Source of the DNA: AP-15 sp963738185
GTDB lineage: Bacteria; Pseudomonadota; Alphaproteobacteria; ATCC43930; CGMCC-115725
Direction: 5' to 3'
Assembly (NCBI GenBank): GCA_963738185.1
Contig: CAVTVA010000003.1
Location: forward strand, 2,604,001-2,668,000
DNA length: 64,000 nucleotides
In this document: positions 37,537-46,439 of the stretch, piece after piece
How positions within the stretch are numbered: position 1 is the stretch's first letter
Layout of the letters: each line of letters begins with the position of its first letter
The notes under the pieces: generated by a model
What the model was told of the DNA's origin: nothing
What the model saw: the letters and a program-made list of their open reading frames with translations, nothing else
Databases searched by the model: none
Translations under genes and position numbers: made by a program

Positions 37537-37716
37537 CTAAAGTGTGTCGTCAATTGAGCGGATACCTCGTGTCCCACGATGTGTTCGTCTTGCCCGGACT
37601 TGATCCGGGCATCCACGTCTTCGTTTGGTGTCCCGCAACTCGTGGGTGGCCGGGCCAAGACCGGCCAAAGCGACCATACTTGTGGGATAATGCTGCTAAT
37701 TGACGACGCACCCTAA
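37537..37716. mobile_element. MITE-like element with terminal inverted repeats
   Basis: The ends AAAGTGTGTCGTCAATT (left) and AATTGACGACGCACCCT (right) are inverted copies matching at 14 of 17 positions. Both are flanked by CTAA, a possible target duplication. The 180-base interior has no transposase; it holds a short palindrome (CCCGGACTTGATCCGGGCA) of the kind found between genes in many alphaproteobacteria. A non-autonomous element mobilised by a transposase elsewhere is the best reading. The family cannot be fixed from the ends alone. Confidence 0.6.
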
Positions 37717-37781
37717 TAGAACCGCTTTCAACAAGCACGATTACTAGAACCGCCGTCCCGGCGCCGGCGATCGCGCGGCTG

Positions 37782-38705
37782 CTATTTTGTGCCGACCGGC
37801 ACCGGGATGCCAGGGATGTTGACGTTGACCGCGCCGAGATGGTTGCGGCTGGTGAAATAGAGGGTTTTCCAATCGGCGCCGCCAAAGGCGAGATTGGTCG
37901 TGGCCGGAGCGCCATGCGCGACCCGGCCGAGCTTTTTGCCATTCGGGTCGATGATCCACAGCCCGCCGGCGCCGCCGCAATAGACGTTGCCCTCGACATC
38001 AACCTTCATGCCGTCGGGGACGCCCGGCTCGGGCCCGCGCAAATCGACAAAGACGCGGTCGCTGTGCCTGGCCAGAGTGCCGTTGGGCAGCAGATCGAAA
38101 GCGCGGATGTGGCCGCGGCGCGTGTCGTTGATATAGAGCACGCTCTCGTCGGGCGAAAAAGCGAGGCCGTTGGGCAGTACGAAATCGTCGATCAACAGGG
38201 TCAGGGTGCCAAGATCGGGCGTTACCCGATAGACACCGGAAAAGGTCAGATCCCACTGATTTGGCGCATTCGGGCTGGTCCACGGGTCGGTGAAATAGAT
38301 AGAGCCGTCGGATTTGACGACGACATCGTTGGGCCGATTGAGCTGGCGGCCCCGAAAGCTGTTGGCGACCACGGTGATGCTGCCGTCGGGCTCCTGCCGG
38401 GTGACGCGCCGCGAATCATGCTCGCAGGCGAGGAGCCGCCCTTGCAAATCGCGGGTCAAGCCATTGGCCCTATTGGTCGGCTCCAGCAGCAATGACACGC
38501 CCTTGCCCGGCTCGTACTTCATGCGGCGGTTATTATGGATGTCGCTGAACACCAGATAGCCGCCTTCGCGCCACCACAGCGGCCCCTCGGCCGGCCCCTG
38601 CGGGCCGCCAAAACCGTCGGCCAGCTCCTGGATCTGCTGCCCGGTTGCGATAATCCGCTCCAGTTCAGGCGCCAATTGCTCGACCCGCTTTGCCGCTTGG
38701 GCCAT
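37782..38705 (-). CDS. SMP-30/gluconolactonase family protein
   Basis: Members are six-bladed beta-propeller lactonases that open sugar or other lactones with a divalent metal. Metal-binding and family motifs are visible: AEGPLWWREGGYLVFSDIH near residue 40, the Asn of RPNDVVVKSDGSIYFTDP near 125, and LPNGLAFSPDESVLYINDT near 178 with its conserved Asn and Asp. It has 307 residues and a GGAGGAACG ribosome-binding site. No signal peptide, so cytoplasmic. It stands alone between the MITE-like element and the molybdenum hydroxylase gene. Substrate unknown. Confidence 0.9.
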   Translation of the reverse strand: MAQAAKRVEQLAPELERIIATGQQIQELADGFGGPQGPAEGPLWWREGGYLVFSDIHNNRRMKYEPGKGVSLLLEPTNRANGLTRDLQGRLLACEHDSRRVTRQEPDGSITVVANSFRGRQLNRPNDVVVKSDGSIYFTDPWTSPNAPNQWDLTFSGVYRVTPDLGTLTLLIDDFVLPNGLAFSPDESVLYINDTRRGHIRAFDLLPNGTLARHSDRVFVDLRGPEPGVPDGMKVDVEGNVYCGGAGGLWIIDPNGKKLGRVAHGAPATTNLAFGGADWKTLYFTSRNHLGAVNVNIPGIPVPVGTK

Positions 38706-38935
38706 AGCGTTCCTCCCGTTTTACCGTCGTTGTGAAGTCCGTTGCTGGTCGCTTATCGGCCGAGTTTGGCACATCCGATGCCGACAGGCGGCCGTCCACC
38801 CAGCATTGCGAGCCCATCGGTCAGTGGTGCGCCGCCGATGGACGGGCTCCGCGAAGCAGTCTCGCGCTTCTTTCGCGCTTTTGCTCGATCGAGGCTGCTT
38901 CGTCGCGCCGCAACTCGCATTAACGGATGGGCTCC

Positions 38936-41213
38936 CTAATCCGCCGCACCGGCGTCGAGGGCGGCGCGCACCTTGGGCGGCGACATCGGCAATTCGGTCA
39001 GGCGCCGGCCGATCGCGTTGTCGATGGCGTTGGCGATCGCCGCCATCGGCGGGCAGATGTTGACCTCGCCGACCCCTTTGGCGCCATAGGGATGGGCCGG
39101 GTTCGGCACCTCCACCAGCACCGCCTCGATCATCGGGATGTCGGGCGCGACCGGCACCCGGTAATCGAGGAAACCGGCGTTATCGAGCCGCCCGTTGCGG
39201 TCGTAGATGTATTCCTCGTTGAGCGCCCAGCCGATCCCTTGGGCGACGCCGCCCTGGATCTGGCCCTCGACATAGGAGGGGTGGATTGCCTTGCCGACAT
39301 CCTGGGCGGCGATAAAGCGGAGCACCGTGACCTTGCCGGTCTCGGGATCGACCTCGACATCGCAGAACTGAGTTGAGAAACCGGGCGCCTGGCCGCCGGC
39401 ATTGACCGAGGCCTGGGCCCCGATCGGGCCGCCGGTCAATGCCTTCTTGGCGGCAATCTCGCGCAGCGACAGCGGCGGGAAATCGCCGACATTGGCGCCG
39501 GCGGGCTTGGCCTGGCCGTCCTCCCAGACGACGCCCTCGACATCGACGTCCCAGATCAGCGCCGCGCGCCGGCGCAGGTCGTCCACCACTTTTTTGCTGG
39601 CTTCCACGATCGCCATGCCGGTGGCAAAGGTGACGCGTGAGCCGCCGGTCGGGTTGGTAAAGCCGATCGAGGCGGTATCGGCGACAATCGAGTGCACCTG
39701 CTTATAGTCCACGCCAAGGGTCTCAGCCGCCATCATCGCCATCGAGGCGCGCGAGCCGCCGATATCGACGCTGCCGGTGCCGATCGTGACGGTGCCGTCC
39801 TCGTTGACCTGCACGCTGGCGCTCGAACTCGCCGCCGCCGTTGAACCAATAGCCCGAGGCGACGCCGCGCCCCTGGTTCGGCCCGAGCGGCGCCTGGTAG
39901 GCCGGATGGTTGAGCAGCGCTTCCAGGGTCTCGACATAGCCGCCATGAGCCATCTTTGGCCCATAGATCATTGTCGTCCCCGGCCGCGCCGCGTTTTTGA
40001 GCCGCAATTGCAGCGGGTCCATGCCTATTTTCTTTGCCACGATGTCGAGCGTGCTTTCGACCGCAAAGGCCGAGATCGGCGAGCCCGGCGCGCGATAGGC
40101 CGACGCCTTCGGGCGGTTGCTGACGACGTCGTAGCCGACCGTCTTGGCGTTCGCGATGTTGTACGGGGCAAAGGCGCACAGGCACGCATTCATCACCGGC
40201 GACCCGGGGAAGGCCCCAGCCTGGAACTTGAAGACGCCCTCGGCGGCGGTGATGGTGCCGTCTTTCTTCGCGCCGATCTTGACGCGCATCGAGGCGCCCG
40301 AGGTCGGCCCGGTCGCCTTGAACACCTCGTCGCGGCTCATCGTGATCTTGACCGGGCGCCCGGATTTCCTCGACAGCAGCGCCGCGATCGGCTCGAGATA
40401 GACCGGGATCTTGCCGCCAAAGCCGCCGCCGATCTCCGACGGCGTCACCCGCAGGTCGCCGACATGCATGCCGAGCAGCCTGGCGGTGATCGCCCGCACC
40501 CCGAAATGGCCCTGGGTCGCGGTCCAGATCTCGCCCTGCCCGTCGGCATCGACGCGGGCGGCGCAGGCGTGCGGCTCGATATAGGCCTGGTGCACCGCCG
40601 CAGTCTTGAATTCCTTTTCGACCACGATATCGGCCTCGGCAAAGCCCTGCTCCAGATCGCCGATCTGAAATTCGAGCCGTTTCGAGACATTCGACGGCTT
40701 CGTCGGCGCCGGCTCGACGCCGCGGGTGATCATGTCCTCGAACAGCAGCGGCGCATCGGGCGCCATCGCGTCATCGACATCGATGACGTGCGGCAACACC
40801 TCGTAATCGATCTCGATCAGCGCCGCCGCCTCTTCGGCGACCGATCTGGTGGCCGCGGCCACGGCGGCGACCGGGTGCCCCTCATAGAGCGCCTTTTCGC
40901 GGGCCATGATGTTGCGGGTGATGTGCCAGAAATTCTGCGCAACCCGCTCCGGCCCGACATATTCGAATTTATGGTCGGGAAAATCGGCCGCGGTCACCAC
41001 TGCCCTGACGCCGGGCAATTTGAGCGCCTTCGACGCGTCGATCGAGCGGATGCGCGCGTGGGCGTGCGGTGAGCGGATCACCTTGCCATAGAGCGCACCG
41101 GCCATCGCCAGGTCGGCGCCGTACATTGCCCGGCCGGTGACTTTCGGGATGCCGTCCGGACGGATCGGCCGGGTTCCCACCCATTTGTAGCGCGACGGTG
41201 CGATATCGTTCAC
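38936..41213 (-). pseudogene. Molybdenum hydroxylase large subunit (xanthine dehydrogenase/CoxL family), frameshifted
   Basis: The large subunit of this family binds the molybdopterin cofactor and oxidises aldehydes, purines or CO. The N-terminal part has RPDGIPKVTGRAMYGADL, IGGGFGGKIPVYLEPIAALL and AYRAPGSP, and the C-terminal part ends with YGAKGVGEVNICPP, which includes the catalytic Glu. The two halves lie in different frames; deleting one T from TT on the coding strand (plus 39826-39827) joins GGGE to SSASVQVNEDGTVTIGTGS and gives 758 residues, the normal size. The FAD and iron-sulfur subunits are not adjacent. Sequence error is the likely cause of the break. Confidence 0.9.
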
Positions 41214-41366
41214 TTCTGTGTCTCCTGCTCGCTCGATCAGATCTTCGGCTGGCGCACAGCGTCGCGCGGGCGGTGCGGAAATGCAAGCCGCGAGGTCGCC
41301 CCAAACCCGCTTCTCGGCCGCGGGCCAGCGGGCTTAGGATGCGCGAGGATCGCTGGAGGCTGTTCG

Positions 41367-42407
41367 ATGCTGCTGCGCAATGCCTGGTATATCGCCGCCT
41401 GGGCGGACGAGGTTGGCGGCGAGCCGCTGGCGCGCCGGATCTGCGACCAGCCAGTCGTTTTGTTCCGGGACAGAACCGGCCGGGTCGCGGCCTTGACCGA
41501 CCGTTGCTGCCACCGCGCCGCACCGCTCTATCGCGGCAGCGTGGTCGAGCAAGGGCTCCAATGCGGCTATCACGGGCTGATCTTCGACGGTTCGGGGCGC
41601 TGCGTGCACATTCCCGGGCAAGCCCGGATCCCGGCGGATGCGGCAGTGCGCAGCTACCCGGTGGTCGAAAAGGACCAGCTGGTGTGGTTGTGGGCCGGCG
41701 ATCCGGCGAAAGCCGATCGCACCGAAATCGTCGGCTTTTCCTACCACAACGACCCCGGCAGCTGGCCGAACAAGCACGATGTCTATCCGATCAAAGGCAA
41801 TTACCTGCTGATGATCGACAATCTGATGGACCTGACGCATCTCGGCTACCTGCACGCGAAGACCGTCGGCGGCAACCCAGCGCAGCATTTCGCGGCCGAG
41901 ATGAAGACCGTGCGCACCCCGACCGGGATCAAGTTCACCCGCTGGATGCGGAACTCGGTGCCGCCGCCGAGCTATGTCAAGGCGGCCGGCTTTACCGGCC
42001 GGGTCGATCGCTGCCAGGAGTTCGAGTTCGTGGCGCCGTCGAGCGTGCTGCAATGGACCGGCGCGACCGACGCCGGCGCCGGCACCGATCAAAACAAGCA
42101 CGACTTTCGGTTCCAGTTCCGGCTGTTCCACGGCTTGACCCCGGAGACCGAGACCAGCTGCTTTTATTTCTGGTCAGCGGCGAACGGTTATCGGCAGGAC
42201 GATCCCGAGGCGACCGAGCAGCTCTATCGGGAGATCGCGCCGACCTTTGTCGAAGACCGGGTGATGGTCGAGGCCCAGCAGCAGCGGCTCGATGAATTCG
42301 GCGAAACCGGGCTTGTCGACATCGCCTCCGACGCTACCCGCATGCACATCCGCCGCCTCATCGACCGACTGATCGCCGAAGAGCGGACCGGTCTCGCCGC
42401 CGAATAG
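41367..42407 (+). CDS. Rieske non-heme iron oxygenase, vanillate O-demethylase-like
   Basis: Oxygenase component of a Rieske system that demethylates or hydroxylates aromatic acids. The Rieske cluster ligands are Cys47-x-His49 in RCCHRAAPL and Cys66-x-x-His69 in CGYHG; the first position after Cys is another Cys where Pro is more usual. The mononuclear iron site is NLMDLTHLGYLHAKT near residue 155. At 346 residues it resembles VanA and its relatives. No reductase (VanB) gene lies nearby. It is divergent from the molybdenum hydroxylase gene, with 153 bases between, and both could take part in aromatic breakdown, which is inference. Confidence 0.9.
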   Translation: MLLRNAWYIAAWADEVGGEPLARRICDQPVVLFRDRTGRVAALTDRCCHRAAPLYRGSVVEQGLQCGYHGLIFDGSGRCVHIPGQARIPADAAVRSYPVVEKDQLVWLWAGDPAKADRTEIVGFSYHNDPGSWPNKHDVYPIKGNYLLMIDNLMDLTHLGYLHAKTVGGNPAQHFAAEMKTVRTPTGIKFTRWMRNSVPPPSYVKAAGFTGRVDRCQEFEFVAPSSVLQWTGATDAGAGTDQNKHDFRFQFRLFHGLTPETETSCFYFWSAANGYRQDDPEATEQLYREIAPTFVEDRVMVEAQQQRLDEFGETGLVDIASDATRMHIRRLIDRLIAEERTGLAAE

Positions 42408-42523
42408 CTGTCGGGCCTCAGGCGGCAAAGCGCGCGGGCCGGCGTCACGCGATGCATGCGCTTGTAGCGCTGACCCCGCGGTCGCGACATAACTGATCGT
42501 ACCCGGCGGCATAGCTGATGATA

Positions 42524-42540
42524 TTGCGAATTGCTCGCAA
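42524..42540. promoter_or_regulatory. Palindrome upstream of bfd-bfr, possible Fur/Mur-type operator
   Basis: TTGCGAATTGCTCGCAA is a 17-base palindrome with six-base arms (TTGCGA/TCGCAA), about 42 bases before the bfd ATG. It resembles Fur-family boxes of the TTGCGAAT-N-ATTCGCAA type with two mismatches. Given that bfd and bfr handle iron, iron-dependent control is plausible but not shown. Confidence 0.4.
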
Positions 42541-42581
42541 CCAGGGTATATGCAGGAGGCTAATAGTCGATAGGGGCGCGG

Positions 42582-42776
42582 ATGTACGTGTGTCTCTGCA
42601 ACGCGATCACCGATCGCGACTTTCGCGCCCATGCCGAATGCGAGGGCTGCACCGTCTCGGCCGTCTACCGCTCGCTCGGGAAGAAGCCGCAATGCGGCAA
42701 ATGCGTTCCGTTTGTTCGGGAAGTGCTGCGCCGGGCTGTTGAGTTTTCCCGGCCTGAGCCGGTCGGCGCTGACTGA
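42582..42776 (+). CDS. bfd: Bacterioferritin-associated ferredoxin
   Basis: A small [2Fe-2S] protein that docks on bacterioferritin and reduces its core so that iron can be released. All four cluster cysteines are present: Cys4 and Cys6 in YVCLCNAIT, and Cys38 and Cys41 in PQCGKC. The 64-residue length is right for the family. It is 78 bases upstream of bfr on the same strand, the standard pairing, and downstream of a palindrome that may be an iron-responsive operator. Confidence 0.94.
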   Translation: MYVCLCNAITDRDFRAHAECEGCTVSAVYRSLGKKPQCGKCVPFVREVLRRAVEFSRPEPVGAD

Positions 42777-42854
42777 CGATCGCAGCGCCGGTCTTGCGGC
42801 AGCGGGGCGCCGCCCCAAGATAGTTTCGAGGCCAAGTTCCGTTGGAGGCGCCCC

Positions 42855-43331
42855 GTGCGCGGTGATGCTACCGTCCTGCAGCATTTGAACGCGGTGCTGA
42901 AAAACGAGCTGACCGCGATCAACCAATATTTTTTGCACGCCCGGATGCTGCGCCATTGGGGCGTGACCAAGCTCGGCGCTTACGAATATTCCGAGTCGAT
43001 CGACGAAATGAAGCACGCCGACAAGCTGATCGAGCGGATTCTATTTCTCGACGGGCTGCCCAACCTGCAGGACCTTGACAAGCTCCTGGTCGGCGAGAGC
43101 GTTCAAGAAATCCTGGAATGCGATCTTCGGCTGGAGCAGAACGCGCTGCCCGCCCTGCGCGAGGGAATCGTCCATTGTGAAAGCGTGCGCGACTTTGTCA
43201 CTCGCGACCTGTTCAGCGAGATCCTCGAGGGCGAAGAGGATCATGTCGATTTTATCGAGACCCAGCTCGAATTGATCCCCAAGATCGGCATCCAGAACTA
43301 CATCCAGCTCCAATCCGGCCCGGCCGAGTAA
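42855..43331 (+). CDS. bfr: Bacterioferritin
   Basis: A heme-containing ferritin that oxidises and stores iron in a 24-subunit shell. The complete ferroxidase centre is seen: Glu18, Glu51, His54, Glu94, Glu127 and His130; Met52, the heme ligand between subunits, is also present. It has 158 residues. Start is GTG, followed by RGDATVLQHLN; the family commonly begins MKGDxxVIxxLN, so this start is right. Its stop is two bases from the stop of the convergent MmgE/PrpD gene. Confidence 0.96.
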   Translation: MRGDATVLQHLNAVLKNELTAINQYFLHARMLRHWGVTKLGAYEYSESIDEMKHADKLIERILFLDGLPNLQDLDKLLVGESVQEILECDLRLEQNALPALREGIVHCESVRDFVTRDLFSEILEGEEDHVDFIETQLELIPKIGIQNYIQLQSGPAE

Positions 43332-43333
43332 AG

Positions 43334-44677
43334 TTAGGACCCCACACCGCCGCCGAGCCAGTCGAGCGTCTGCTCACGCTCGAGGCGCATCAGGCGCTCG
43401 AACAGCGGTCCCGAGCGCACGCCAAGTGCTGCGCGAGTCAGGCGGCAGAATTTGTCGGCGAGATCGGCCGGCGCCAAGGTGCCGTCCTCAGCCGCGGCGG
43501 TGAGACGCCTCCCATCTTTCAGGGCGAGCGCGACCGTGGTCCCCCCGGCGCCGTGGCCCGCGCGATGCGACGTCGCCTGCATCGTCACCCGACGGGTGAG
43601 CGACCGGATCTCGGGATCGTCGAGCGCGCCCTCGGCAAAGGATTCGGGATTGCGCGGATCGCGGTAGAGCGCCAACGCCGCGCAGAACGGCACGCTGTAT
43701 TGCGCCATCATCAGGTCGGCCGGCTCGGGGATGTTGTGCAGGGTGGCCATCCGCTCGCTGCCTAAAATCGTCACCGCCTCGACCTCGCCGCCCTTAAAGC
43801 CGTGCTCGGCCCGCAATTGCGACACCGCCTTGACCGCGGCGTGCGCGTTGATGTGGCACGGATAGCGCTTCAACGCGATGCTGCTCGTCTCCCAATGCTG
43901 GCCGAGACCCCGGGTCAGCAAGCCCACATCCCATTCGCGGCAGAACACCGCGAGAAACCCGAACCGGCCCTCAAGCACCGTGCTTGGTGCGGTGAAGCCG
44001 TCATGCGCGAGGCTCGCGGCCAAGACGCCACCCTCGCAGGCGCGGCCCAGATGCAGCCGCTTGACCATGCCGCCATTACCGGCATGGGCGAATTCGAGGA
44101 GCCCCGAAGCGAGCGAGCCGGCGATGCCGAGCGCGTTGGTCATGCGCGCGGCGTCGAGCCCCAATAGATGCCCGCCGGCAACGGCGCCGCCAAACGGCCC
44201 GGTGTTGCCCGGCGCGTGAAAGCCGCGCTCCTCGTTGGTGTGGCCGGTGGCGCGACCGATCCGGATCATCACTTCGCAGCCGGCGACAAAGGCGGCGATC
44301 AGCGCCCTCCCGCCGAGCCCTTGCTGCTGGGCGATCGCCAGAGCGGGCGGCAGCAGGGTGGCGCCTGGATGCACGCCCGCCCCGGGCCGGGTCAGACTGT
44401 CGAGCTCGAAGGCATGCGCCAGCGCGCCGTTGGCGAGTGCGGCCGAGGGTGCCGTCACCGCCGGCCCGCCGCTGCCCAGGATATGGCAGCTGCCGCCGGG
44501 CCCGGTGCGCTCGGCGTAGCGGATCACGATCCGGCTCCATGGCAGCGCCGCGCCGCAGACGATTGCCGCGAGCGTGTCGGCGATGCACTCCTTGGCGCGC
44601 CGGACGATCCCCTCCGGGATGTCCTCGTAGCGGAGTGCCGCGGCGTATTCAGCCAACCGCACCGTTTCTTGCGTCAT
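43334..44677 (-). CDS. MmgE/PrpD family protein (second copy)
   Basis: Same superfamily as the gene at 7630 but clearly different in sequence. Blocks: RRAKECIADTLAAIVCG near residue 28, ALAHAFELDSLTRPGAGVHP near 85, HAPGNTGPFGGAVAGGHLLG near 145 and KRLHLGRACEGGVLAASLA near 205. The ATG at 44677 is used because GGGAG lies just upstream and the family starts here; the frame runs on further. The 447-residue length is normal. It lies 61 bases after an atypical SDR gene on the same strand. A hydratase, epimerase or decarboxylase role on a small polycarboxylate is the family norm; substrate unknown. Confidence 0.88.
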   Translation of the reverse strand: MTQETVRLAEYAAALRYEDIPEGIVRRAKECIADTLAAIVCGAALPWSRIVIRYAERTGPGGSCHILGSGGPAVTAPSAALANGALAHAFELDSLTRPGAGVHPGATLLPPALAIAQQQGLGGRALIAAFVAGCEVMIRIGRATGHTNEERGFHAPGNTGPFGGAVAGGHLLGLDAARMTNALGIAGSLASGLLEFAHAGNGGMVKRLHLGRACEGGVLAASLAHDGFTAPSTVLEGRFGFLAVFCREWDVGLLTRGLGQHWETSSIALKRYPCHINAHAAVKAVSQLRAEHGFKGGEVEAVTILGSERMATLHNIPEPADLMMAQYSVPFCAALALYRDPRNPESFAEGALDDPEIRSLTRRVTMQATSHRAGHGAGGTTVALALKDGRRLTAAAEDGTLAPADLADKFCRLTRAALGVRSGPLFERLMRLEREQTLDWLGGGVGS

Positions 44678-44738
44678 GTCGCCCTCTCCCAGCCCAGCGC
44701 TGCTGTCGCGGAAGGAAATTCTCTCCCCCGCCTGCCGA

Positions 44739-45599
44739 TCAGTAGCTCGGCTTGCTCGCAAACGGGGTCAACTGCAGCTCGTGGGTCCAGCACGACCGGT
44801 CCTGGGTGTGCAGGTAATAGAACGCCTCGGCGATCTTGACCGGGTTGATCACCAGGTCGGGGCGGTTCTGGTTGCGCGGCAATGCGTGGGTCCCGGGCGA
44901 GTCGATGGTGCCATCGATGACGATGTTGGCGACGTGCACGCCGTGCTCGGAATACTCCTCGGTCAGCACCTGGGCCAAGGTGCGCATCATGACGCGGGGA
45001 TAGTACAGCGACTGGCCGGTCAGGCGCTTTTTGCCGCGCAACGAGCTCGAATTGTTCGAAAAGAAAAACGACCCCCGGCCTTTCTTGCGCATCGCCGGCA
45101 ACACTTCCTTGGCGACCAGAAACGGGCCGCGGCAGGCAATGTGCAGCGCAGTATCGAGAATCTCTACGGGCACGTGCTCGAGCAGCTCCTTCTCGGGCGG
45201 AAGATCGCGGCCTTCAAGGTAACCCGCGTTGTAGACCAGAACCTCCGGGTCGCCAGCTTCGCGGCGGATTGCGGCGAACGCCGCCGCGATCAACTCCTGC
45301 GAGACGAGGTCGAGCTCGACGATCATGCCGTCGCCGCCCTGCTCGCGGATCGCCGCCATCAGCGCCGAGGCATTGGCCACGCTGCGCGTGGTCAGCACGA
45401 CAAAGAAGCCCTCCCGCGCGAATTTCTGCGCGATCGCACCCCCGACCCCCCAGCGCACGCCGACCGGCAATTCGCTGTCATCGACAGCGTGCCCGTGCGC
45501 GAGCCTGGTGTTGCGGCCATCCGCCTGCCATTTGGAGGTGGCCCCGATCACCACCGCAACCTGCTTTTCCCTGGTGTTGGTCCCGCGATTGTCGCTCAT
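44739..45599 (-). CDS. Atypical SDR family oxidoreductase
   Basis: Rossmann-fold protein of the short-chain dehydrogenase family. VAVVIGATSKW near residue 14 is the first strand and start of the glycine-rich loop, but about 25 residues are inserted before the loop resumes as GVGGAIAQKFAREGF. VLVYNAGYLEGRDL is the usual NNAG-like strand. The active-site region reads QSLYYPRVMMRTLAQVL: a Tyr is there but the Lys four residues on is missing, so the normal YxxxK pair is lost. It may bind NAD(P) without being a standard dehydrogenase. Same strand as the following MmgE/PrpD gene, so they may act together. Confidence 0.8.
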   Translation of the reverse strand: MSDNRGTNTREKQVAVVIGATSKWQADGRNTRLAHGHAVDDSELPVGVRWGVGGAIAQKFAREGFFVVLTTRSVANASALMAAIREQGGDGMIVELDLVSQELIAAAFAAIRREAGDPEVLVYNAGYLEGRDLPPEKELLEHVPVEILDTALHIACRGPFLVAKEVLPAMRKKGRGSFFFSNNSSSLRGKKRLTGQSLYYPRVMMRTLAQVLTEEYSEHGVHVANIVIDGTIDSPGTHALPRNQNRPDLVINPVKIAEAFYYLHTQDRSCWTHELQLTPFASKPSY

Positions 45600-45756
45600 T
45601 GGATGCGTTTCCCCTTTGATGTGCCGCGTTAGCCCGGATAGTGAGCCCGTGGAGGCTGATCAGCAAAATCGCTTCCGGCGGTTGTGGTGGACGGCTCGAC
45701 GTCATCCAGTGCTATGGTTCAGCTGTCGAAGCCAGAGCCGGAGAGCCTCTGCAGCC
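45600..45756. other. Gene-free stretch upstream of the IS110-like remnant
   Basis: About 155 bases between the divergent SDR start and the IS110-like fragment. No gene, terminator or clear promoter is visible. Together with the remnant this makes a 300-base gap before the CoA-binding protein. Confidence 0.4.
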
Positions 45757-45798
45757 GAGATTACGCGCATTGCTATCGACACGTCCAAGTCGGTGTTT
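45757..45798 (+). mobile_element. IS110-family transposase N-terminal remnant
   Basis: In one plus-strand frame these bases encode EITRIAIDTSKSVF, nearly identical to the first strand of IS110-family transposases, which carries the first catalytic Asp. The usual QLHGVD continuation is absent and the rest of the frame looks random. It is a scrap of an old insertion, without visible ends. Confidence 0.45.
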
Positions 45799-45902
45799 CC
45801 GTCGGAGGAGGACGATGGTAGGCGCGTCTCGAAGCACGCCCGGCGCCAACCGGGAACTCGTTTCCGACACCCGCCAATTCTTTCACGGGCTCTGAGGATC
45901 GG

Positions 45903-46349
45903 ATGAACCACGACAGCTACTCCGACGCCTATCTGCGGGAAGTCCTTGAGGGTGCGCGGACTATCGCCGTGGTCGGCGCCAGCCCGCGTCGGGAGCGGCC
46001 GAGCCACCGGGTGATGGCCTATCTGCAGCAGCACGGCTACCGTGCGATCCCGGTCAACCCGAACGCCGCCGGCGCCACAATCCTGGGCGAGACCTGCTAC
46101 GCCTCGCTCGCCGACGTTGCGGAACCGGTTGACATGGTCGATGTGTTCCGCCGCAGCGAGCTGGCGGGGGCGGCCGTCGATGCGGCGATCATGGCCGGCG
46201 CCAAGGCGGTGTGGATGCAGCTCGGCGTGCGCGACGAGGCCGCTGCCGCCCGTGCCGAGGCAAAGGGCATCAAAGTCGTGATGAACCGGTGCCCGGCGAT
46301 CGAGATCCCGAGGCTGGGCTTGGCCCCGCTCCGACAGCCGACGCGCTGA
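45903..46349 (+). CDS. CoA-binding domain protein (YccU-like)
   Basis: A small Rossmann-fold protein with a CoA-binding domain (PF13380). The nucleotide-binding part is TIAVVGASPRRERPSHRVMA near residue 20, followed by YRAIPVNPNAAG, the EPVDMVDVFRR strand near 77, AVWMQLGVRDEAAA near 106 and VVMNRCPAIEIPRL at the end, all typical. At 148 residues it is complete. Function is not known for the family beyond binding CoA or a related nucleotide. It lies 90 bases upstream of a crotonase gene on the same strand. Confidence 0.88.
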   Translation: MNHDSYSDAYLREVLEGARTIAVVGASPRRERPSHRVMAYLQQHGYRAIPVNPNAAGATILGETCYASLADVAEPVDMVDVFRRSELAGAAVDAAIMAGAKAVWMQLGVRDEAAAARAEAKGIKVVMNRCPAIEIPRLGLAPLRQPTR

Positions 46350-46439
46350 ATATCCGAATGCGCAGATGCGGAGCGCGCTTCCATCTGCCACAATCCTGCG
46401 ACCCGACGCTGCCCGCCATCATCAGGAGCCTTACCCGCG

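Noticed and set aside
38851..38906. GCGAAGCAGTCTC and its imperfect inverse GAGGCTGCTTCGTCGC upstream of the SMP-30 gene
   Set aside because: A weak inverted repeat, with a loop too large for a convincing hairpin and no T run; probably debris of a dispersed repeat.
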